Of a stretch of 5,964 bases of DNA, positions 1 through 3,888 are shown one piece after another (within the stretch, counting starts at the first letter, position 1; each line of letters starts with the position of its first letter). This DNA is from Planctomycetota bacterium (GTDB lineage: Bacteria > Planctomycetota > MHYJ01 > JACQXL01): contig JACQXL010000070.1 in the NCBI GenBank assembly GCA_016208805.1, positions 1 to 5,964 on the forward strand. Reading direction: 5' to 3'. The position numbers and the translations under genes are program-made. The notes under the pieces are model-generated. The model ran no database searches, was not told the origin of the DNA, and saw only the letters and a program-made list of their open reading frames with translations.

Positions 1-53
1 AATCGTTTTATATCCCCCTTAGTCAACGCAAATACATATCTTTCTTTTGGCAT
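1..53 (-). CDS. 5' end of an unidentified gene (partial)
   Basis: This is the beginning of a minus-strand gene that runs off the left edge. Seventeen codons are visible, reading MPKERYVFALTKGDIKR. The start is the ATG at 53-51. It is supported by an AAAGGAG Shine-Dalgarno at 70-64, ten bases upstream, which is one of only two convincing ribosome binding sites in the window. The visible peptide is basic and soluble, with no signal peptide. I do not recognise the family from so short a piece. The gene is divergent from the plus-strand gene at 263, so the two may share the regulatory region between them. Its leader contains alternative inverted repeats, listed separately. Confidence 0.6.
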   Translation of the reverse strand, partial: MPKERYVFALTKGDIKR

Positions 54-55
54 AT

Positions 56-112
56 AGCCGATTCTCCTTTCTACCGAGGCTTTTACCCCGATATAAGTTA
101 AATCGGCTTTTT
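56..112 (-). promoter_or_regulatory. Candidate structured 5' leader with two mutually exclusive stems
   Basis: Read on the minus strand, AGCCGATT (108-101) is perfectly complementary to AATCGGCT (63-56), which sits between the Shine-Dalgarno and the ATG of the gene starting at 53. The CCGAT inside the first arm can instead pair with ATCGG at 92-88, forming a small hairpin with a 9-nt loop. Both pairings use the same bases and so exclude each other. The long pairing would place the Shine-Dalgarno in a loop and cover the bases next to the start codon. This geometry fits a translational switch or a DNA operator, but the stems are short and could be chance. Confidence 0.3.
88..112 (+). terminator. 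Weak hairpin followed by five T's
   Basis: On the plus strand, CCGAT (88-92) and ATCGG (102-106) form a 5-bp stem followed by C and TTTTT (108-112). This resembles a weak intrinsic terminator. No plus-strand gene is visible upstream in the window, and the same bases form part of the putative leader structure of the minus-strand gene, so the terminator reading is doubtful. Confidence 0.2.
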
Positions 113-180
113 ACTTAAGAAACTTTATCGTTTTGGCATAGCCGGAGAGCAGTGGCGGCCGTTGAATACAAGTCCTGTTT

Positions 181-238
181 CACCGCAGAGGCGCAGAGGT
201 CGCGGAGAAATCTGTGTTAATCTGTGTAATCTGTGGTT
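181..238 (+). repeat. Composite intergenic repeat (CGCAGAGG and AATCTGTG units)
   Basis: The segment begins with two tandem CGCAGAGG units (184-191 and 192-199), then a degenerate third (TCGCGGAG). Three AATCTGTG units follow at 209-216, 219-226 and 228-235. The block AATCTGTGTAATCTGTGG (219-236) recurs exactly, inverted, at 2632-2649 upstream of the sigma factor gene. From memory, such motifs are scattered between genes in many environmental bacterial genomes; no search was run. It lies just before the ribosome binding site of the gene at 263. Confidence 0.75.
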
Positions 239-250
239 ACAGGTGGAAGG

Positions 251-257
251 GAGGTGA
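251..257 (+). promoter_or_regulatory. Strong Shine-Dalgarno fixing the start at 263
   Basis: The sequence GGGAGGTGAT spans 250-259 and contains the near-perfect anti-SD match GAGGTGA at 251-257. It lies at normal spacing before the ATG at 263. This selects 263 over the upstream in-frame GTG at 233, which sits inside the repeat and has no ribosome binding site. Confidence 0.8.
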
Positions 258-262
258 TAGAT

Positions 263-1066
263 ATGTTTAACAAGAAGTTTGAGGTCAAACTCTATGTGCC
301 GGCAACCTGGGAAGTGGCCGGCGATATGCCCGACCGCTGGGCCGAAGGATTAAAGCGTGCCGCCGAGGTGATGAATGACCGCCGCCAGGCCAAATTGCCT
401 GATGACGGAACCTTTATCCTGAGGATGGCCACGCCGGCTAATGAGGGTTACAGCCCTTATGTGCCGTCTGGATTTATGTCCAGGAGCGAACGCTCGGCCG
501 AGGGCATCCGCGGCACCCATGCGGCCAACATTAACCAGTCCTTTAACCGATGGAACGATAACCTGAACCGTGCGTTTGCCACGGTGGATGGTGTCGTAGC
601 CAAGGAGTTTAAGGCAAAGGTTGATGCGGCCAAGGACCGGTGGGCAATACGGATTGCGGACAAGGCGCTGCGTTTCACGGGTGACCGGATTCGCGGACGC
701 TCTGTCGCGCCGATTGCTTCGTTCTACCTGGTCGGCGATAAAAGGGCCAGCGGCTGGATTCGGGAGGCCGATACAGCCGACGGCGCGCCCTATAATATCG
801 CGCGGGATTGGGAACGCACCGCGGTCAAGGCGGCTATCCAGCAGAAGATTATCCAGGGTGGGGTGATGATCACCAACCAGGGATATAAGACTGCGGCTAT
901 GGACGCTGAGAACGCGGTCAATACCACGTTGCTGAACGGCTTGCGGGATACGGCTAAGTGCGATGCCTTCGTGACTACGCCGGCATCCGACAAGTGTTTC
1001 TGCGTGTGGGCATTGGACGGTTCGGGCTTGCTTTACCTGCACATACAGGTTGGACTGACCGTCTGA
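263..1066 (+). CDS. Hypothetical protein, unknown function (267 aa)
   Basis: I do not recognise this protein. It has 267 residues with no signal peptide and no membrane-spanning segment, so it is probably cytoplasmic. The N-terminal part (about 1-60) is mixed, with FEVKLYVPATWEVAG near the start. A charged, Asn/Ala-rich and probably helical stretch follows at about 88-138 (INQSFNRWNDNLNRAF onward). A second helical stretch lies at about 180-200 (DWERTAVKAAIQQKI). Three cysteines cluster near the C-terminus (residues 233, 245 and 247, including a CFC), followed by a more hydrophobic tail ending in QVGLTV. The start is fixed by a strong Shine-Dalgarno. The gene is a single transcription unit: it diverges from the gene at 53 and converges on hpt, with its own terminator 20 bases after the stop. 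The unusual tail might reflect an old frameshift, but this cannot be shown here. That it is a real gene is well supported; its function is not. Confidence 0.75.
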   Translation: MFNKKFEVKLYVPATWEVAGDMPDRWAEGLKRAAEVMNDRRQAKLPDDGTFILRMATPANEGYSPYVPSGFMSRSERSAEGIRGTHAANINQSFNRWNDNLNRAFATVDGVVAKEFKAKVDAAKDRWAIRIADKALRFTGDRIRGRSVAPIASFYLVGDKRASGWIREADTADGAPYNIARDWERTAVKAAIQQKIIQGGVMITNQGYKTAAMDAENAVNTTLLNGLRDTAKCDAFVTTPASDKCFCVWALDGSGLLYLHIQVGLTV

Positions 1067-1085
1067 GCAACGGTTAAGGGGAACA

Positions 1086-1115
1086 GGGCGGACTGCAGCC
1101 GCCCTTGTTTCTTTT
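1086..1115 (+). terminator. Rho-independent terminator after the 263-1066 gene
   Basis: GGGCGG (1086-1091) pairs with CCGCCC (1099-1104) around a 7-nt loop and is followed by TTGTTTCTTTT (1105-1115). The GC-rich 6-bp stem with a T-rich tail 20 bases after the stop is a good intrinsic terminator for the plus-strand gene. On the minus strand the hairpin lacks a T tract, so it is not an obvious terminator for hpt. Confidence 0.8.
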
Positions 1116-1133
1116 GGTAACATTTAGACAATA

Positions 1134-1778
1134 TTATGATTGAATATACCCGATATACGGCAAATACCGATAGTCCTCCTGATAGTCTATGCCATAGCCG
1201 ACCACGAATTTGTCCGGTATCCGGAATCCGCAGTAGTCTATCTTGACCTTGACCTTCCTGCGAGATGGTTTGTCTAACAGGGCGCATAGACGCACTGTCC
1301 GCGGTTTCAGGCGCTTCAGTCTGGCTTTGAGGTATTTGGTGGTTAGTCCGGTGTCTATGATGTCATCCACGATAATCACGTCCCGGCCATTGAGCGACCT
1401 TTTGATATTGGCCGGCAGGTCTATGACTATCTTGACTTTGCCGGATGAGACCGTCCGGTTGCCGTAACTGGATAGTTTGATGAAATGGCATTCTGACGGT
1501 ATGGTCAATTGGCGCATCAGGTCGGCCGTAAACACAAACGCCCCGTTTAGAATGCTAATCAGGATGGGCCGCTTGCCGGGATAGTCTTTGGAGATTCTCA
1601 CGGCAAGCCGTTTCACTGTCTTATTTATACGGGATTGAGGGATTAATACTCGCGGTATTTTTCCCCGCAATAAATAACGGGACTCCCCCGATGTCGCTCC
1701 GCTCATCGGGACAGGCGTTGCGGCTCCGCCCTTACGGGATTTAACATTATATGTAGATACTGTAAGTATTTGTGGCAT
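1134..1778 (-). CDS. hpt: Hypoxanthine phosphoribosyltransferase with a repeat-derived N-terminal extension
   Basis: Purine salvage enzyme that joins hypoxanthine (often also guanine) to PRPP to give IMP or GMP in the cytoplasm. Numbered from the ATG at 1778 (214 aa), the fold is complete. It has ILNGAFVF (76-83, PPi loop), SSYGNRTVSSG (103-113, flexible active-site loop), VIIVDDIIDTG (134-144, PRPP loop with catalytic D142), and IPDKFVVGYGIDYQE (187-201) with base-binding K190 and D198. Two positions deviate: the basic residue usual after Leu in the PPi loop is N78, and the Glu of the usual EDIIDTG is D138. The family is normally about 180 aa and the core starts near residue 42. Residues about 13-33 are encoded by a hairpin repeat. 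A TTG at 1670-1668, with GGGGGAG 12 bases upstream, would give exactly 178 aa and may be the true start. ATG 1706 is a third option. The 1778 start has no Shine-Dalgarno and lies 5 bases after the sigma factor stop. Confidence 0.93.
   Translation of the reverse strand: MPQILTVSTYNVKSRKGGAATPVPMSGATSGESRYLLRGKIPRVLIPQSRINKTVKRLAVRISKDYPGKRPILISILNGAFVFTADLMRQLTIPSECHFIKLSSYGNRTVSSGKVKIVIDLPANIKRSLNGRDVIIVDDIIDTGLTTKYLKARLKRLKPRTVRLCALLDKPSRRKVKVKIDYCGFRIPDKFVVGYGIDYQEDYRYLPYIGYIQS
1678..1742 (-). repeat. Hairpin-forming dispersed repeat inside the 5' part of hpt
   Basis: CCCGATG (1687-1693) and CATCGGG (1704-1710) form a 7-bp stem with a 10-nt loop, next to a GC-rich arm containing CGGCTCCGCC (1721-1730). 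TCCCG motifs occur at both ends on the minus strand. Translated in the hpt frame it gives a low-complexity Gly/Ala/Pro/Ser stretch (KGGAATPVPMSGATSG) unlike any Hpt sequence. I recall this element as a recurrent intergenic repeat in similar genomes, but only one copy is visible here, so its repeat status rests on its structure and on memory. Confidence 0.5.
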
Positions 1779-1783
1779 TGTGG

Positions 1784-2626
1784 TTAGATTGAAGAGGATC
1801 GCCAGAGCCGTTTATGCAGTTTCTTGATGGTCTGGTTGAGAATCTGGCGGACATATTCCCGCGAGCACCTGAACCGTTTACCGATATGCTCAAGGGTGCA
1901 AAGCCGTTTGGTGCCGGCGGCCGGGCCTTCCAGCCCGTAGCGCATCTTGAGGATTTTTGCCTCTTTCTCGTCTATGTGCGAGATGACTTCCTTGATTAAA
2001 TCTATATCGGCTTTTTCCAGGATGTCCGCATCTATGGGTTTAAGGGCTTCATCCGGGATGGTGCTGCCGGCCGAGTCACGGATGAGGTCAATACTGGCTA
2101 TCTTGTTCTCATGACTGGCCCGGAGCGCCCGTTTGAACATCTTGACCCGGTGACGGGATACGTTCATCAGTTTAATCACTTCATAATGCTCCGGCAGGCG
2201 GCCGAGTTTCTGGGTGAGTTTGGCTGAGACGGTCTTCCATTTGGCAATCATCTCCACCACATGGGCCGGGATATGGACCGTTTTGGCCGAGTCATCTATT
2301 GCCCGCCGGATGGCCTGGCGTATCCACCAACCCGCATAAGTGCTGAACCGGTAGTTCAGGCGCGGGTTGAAGAGTTCCACGGCTTTTAACAGCCCTAAAT
2401 TGCCTTCCTCAATCAGGTCGGCCAGGACCAGTCCGCGGTTCTGGAATGTCTTGGCGATATGGATAACTAGCCGGAGATTGGCCCGAATCAGCCGGTCGCG
2501 CGCCTGGCGGCCCATCCGGCCGCCTTTCCTTATCAGGCGAGCGTATTCCTTCTCTTCTGCCGCCGTCAATAACTGGACTTTGCCGGCTTCCTTAAGATAG
2601 AATTCTAATTCAGAGCCCTTTTTCAT
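1784..2626 (-). CDS. RNA polymerase sigma-70 family factor, RpoD/SigA-like, lacking region 1.1
   Basis: Promoter-recognition subunit of RNA polymerase. From the ATG at 2626 it has 280 aa. Domains in order: region 1.2 (LEFYLKEAGKVQLLTAAEEKEYARLI, about 7-32); region 2 (about 42-110), with core-binding DLIEEGNLGLLKAVELF and the -10 recognition helix RFSTYAGWWIRQAIRRAI; region 3 (about 115-175, from VHIPAHVVEMI); and region 4 (about 215-275), with LKMRYGLEG and the helix-turn-helix TLEHIGKRFRCSREYVRQI that reads the -35 element. It lacks the long acidic region 1.1 and the non-conserved insert of housekeeping RpoD, as in group 2 factors, although short primary factors also exist. An in-frame GTG at 2635 adds three residues but lies in an 18-bp repeat. 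No clear Shine-Dalgarno precedes either start. It follows the aminotransferase by 48 bases and precedes hpt by 5. Near the end of region 4 the usual RERIRQIE reads REYVRQIL, so the -35 contact surface may differ. Confidence 0.93.
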   Translation of the reverse strand: MKKGSELEFYLKEAGKVQLLTAAEEKEYARLIRKGGRMGRQARDRLIRANLRLVIHIAKTFQNRGLVLADLIEEGNLGLLKAVELFNPRLNYRFSTYAGWWIRQAIRRAIDDSAKTVHIPAHVVEMIAKWKTVSAKLTQKLGRLPEHYEVIKLMNVSRHRVKMFKRALRASHENKIASIDLIRDSAGSTIPDEALKPIDADILEKADIDLIKEVISHIDEKEAKILKMRYGLEGPAAGTKRLCTLEHIGKRFRCSREYVRQILNQTIKKLHKRLWRSSSI

Positions 2627-2631
2627 ACAAG

Positions 2632-2649
2632 CCACAGATTACACAGATT
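2632..2649 (-). repeat. Inverted copy of the 18-bp AATCTGTG repeat
   Basis: On the minus strand this reads AATCTGTGTAATCTGTGG, identical to 219-236 on the plus strand. It ends six bases before the ATG of the sigma factor gene and takes the place where a Shine-Dalgarno would be expected. Its last GTG is the alternative in-frame start at 2635. Confidence 0.8.
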
Positions 2650-2678
2650 TATCCGATTAATCTGCTTAATCAGTTTAC
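2648..2678 (-). repeat. Left arm of an imperfect inverted repeat flanking the aminotransferase gene
   Basis: On the minus strand this begins GTAAACTGATTAAGCAGAT and matches the plus strand at 3818-3848 at about 26 of 31 positions without gaps. The aminotransferase stop codon TAA (2677-2675) lies inside it. The copy also contains a small hairpin, GATTAA-GCAGA-TTAATC (2671-2655), with no T tract. Confidence 0.65.
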
Positions 2679-3811
2679 CGGTAGAACCCGGCAATTTGTT
2701 CCACCACGTATTCCTGCTGTGCCGGTCTCAGTTCCGGATAAATCGGGAGCGAGAGCGCTTCCTGTGTTGCCTTTTCCGATTCCGGCAGGTCGCCTTTTTT
2801 ATAGCCCAGATATCGGAAACAGTCCTGCAGATGGAGCGCCAGCGGGTAATAGACCTCAGTACCAATATTTTGTTGCTTAAGGAAGTCCTTGAGCCCGTCG
2901 CGGTTCTTGGCCCTGATAGTGTATTGATGGTATATATGATTGCAGTCCGGCCTGATAGGCGGGGGAGTGACGAATCCGGACAAGTTATATTTCTTGAATA
3001 ACTGGTTGTAATACTGGGCGCGTTCCTGACGCTTGGCAGTCCATTCGGTTATGTATTTGAGTTTGACCGAAAGGACGGCGGCCTGGACCGCATCCAGCCG
3101 GCTGTTACAGCCGACATACTGGTGATAATATTTCTTCTGGCCGCCGTGCAGGCGCAGTGAACGAATCATCTGGTACATCTTTTCGTCGTTGGTGACGATT
3201 AGCCCGGCATCGCCCCAGGCGCCCAGGTTCTTGGACGGGAAGAACGACAGGCATCCGAGCAGACCGAACGTGCCGGTGTTCTGTCCCTTGTATGTCGCGC
3301 CGATGGATTGGGCCGCGTCTTCTATTATTGGGATGTTGTATTTCCGGCCCAGTTCCATTATCGGTTCCAGATCGGCTGATTGGCCGTAGAGGTGGACAGG
3401 GATGATGGCCTTGACGTTCTTATGCTTTTTCAGGGCCGCGGCAATCGCGTCCGGCGAGATATTAAAGGTATCCGGTTCAATATCAGCAAAGACCGGAGTT
3501 ACGCCCAGCCGGGCAATCGCGCCGGCCGTGGCAAAGAAGGTGAACGGCGTAGTGATGACTTCCATTCCTTTGGTGTCCGTATGCGCCGGATTAATCCCCA
3601 GCGCCATGAGCGAAAGCAACAGCGAATCGGAACACGAGGCCACGCCGACCGCATATTTGATGCCGATGAAACGGGCGATTTCGGCCTCAAACTTCTCCAC
3701 GGCCGGGCCGAGAATAAAATGCTGGGAGTCAATTACCTCGTTGATGGCCTTCTGGACCTCCGGCTTGATTTGCTGGTACTGGGCTTTTAGGTCTAATAGG
3801 GGGATATTCAT
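2675..3811 (-). CDS. DegT/DnrJ/EryC1/StrS-family PLP-dependent sugar aminotransferase
   Basis: Probably transfers an amino group, usually from glutamate, to a keto group on a nucleotide-linked sugar, making an amino sugar for surface polysaccharide or glycan. The 378 aa are full length for the family. N-terminal IPLLDLKAQYQ and HFILGPAVEKFE (31-42) are typical. SCSDSL (59-64) occupies the usual GTDAL phosphate-binding turn. ITTPFTFFAT (86-95) and PVHLYGQSAD (138-147) are conserved. EDAAQS (164-169) holds D165, which contacts the PLP ring nitrogen. SFFPSKNLGAWGDAG (189-203) holds K194, the Schiff-base lysine. NSRLDAVQAA and QYTIR, then YYPLALHLQ, complete the family signature. Overall it resembles WbpE-like enzymes acting on UDP-linked 3-keto sugars, but substrate cannot be assigned from motifs alone. 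The ATG at 3811 follows a repeat and lacks a Shine-Dalgarno. asnB lies 77 bases upstream on the same strand. The gene is bracketed by an imperfect inverted repeat. Confidence 0.94.
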   Translation of the reverse strand: MNIPLLDLKAQYQQIKPEVQKAINEVIDSQHFILGPAVEKFEAEIARFIGIKYAVGVASCSDSLLLSLMALGINPAHTDTKGMEVITTPFTFFATAGAIARLGVTPVFADIEPDTFNISPDAIAAALKKHKNVKAIIPVHLYGQSADLEPIMELGRKYNIPIIEDAAQSIGATYKGQNTGTFGLLGCLSFFPSKNLGAWGDAGLIVTNDEKMYQMIRSLRLHGGQKKYYHQYVGCNSRLDAVQAAVLSVKLKYITEWTAKRQERAQYYNQLFKKYNLSGFVTPPPIRPDCNHIYHQYTIRAKNRDGLKDFLKQQNIGTEVYYPLALHLQDCFRYLGYKKGDLPESEKATQEALSLPIYPELRPAQQEYVVEQIAGFYR

Positions 3812-3817
3812 ATTTCT

Positions 3818-3848
3818 GTAAACTGATTTAGCAGATATAACGGATTAA
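3818..3848 (+). repeat. Right arm of the imperfect inverted repeat flanking the aminotransferase gene
   Basis: On the plus strand this begins GTAAACTGATTTAGCAGAT and pairs with the copy at 2648-2678. It sits six bases upstream of the aminotransferase ATG, filling most of the 77-bp gap to asnB. The rest of that gap is AT-rich and could hold a promoter, but I see no convincing -35/-10 pair. Confidence 0.65.
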
Positions 3849-3888
3849 CTACCAGTAATTTTATTTAAGCCAAATAACTCTAACTGGG

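Noticed and set aside
181..238. CRISPR array
   Set aside because: The repeat units are only 8 bp, tandem or nearly so, with no unique spacers of regular length and no cas genes nearby.
233..262. GTG at 233 as the start of the plus-strand gene
   Set aside because: The GTG belongs to the dispersed repeat and has no Shine-Dalgarno. The ATG at 263 has a near-perfect one at correct spacing.
350..1123. A 257-codon open frame on the minus strand opposite the unknown plus-strand gene
   Set aside because: It has no ribosome binding site, its start lies next to the terminator hairpin, and its Arg/Pro-rich translation looks like an antisense shadow. The plus-strand gene has a strong Shine-Dalgarno and its own terminator.
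1687..1710. Rho-independent terminator between the sigma factor and hpt genes
   Set aside because: The hairpin has no T tract on either strand and lies inside the hpt open reading frame; it fits a dispersed repeat better.
3380..3821. Two overlapping plus-strand open frames of about 136-139 codons opposite the aminotransferase
   Set aside because: They are antisense to a clearly recognisable full-length enzyme, lack ribosome binding sites and show no family-like motifs.
2648..3848. A transposon carrying the aminotransferase
   Set aside because: No transposase and no target-site duplication are visible, and the repeat arms are imperfect and AT-rich. It is kept only as a possible repeat-bounded cassette.
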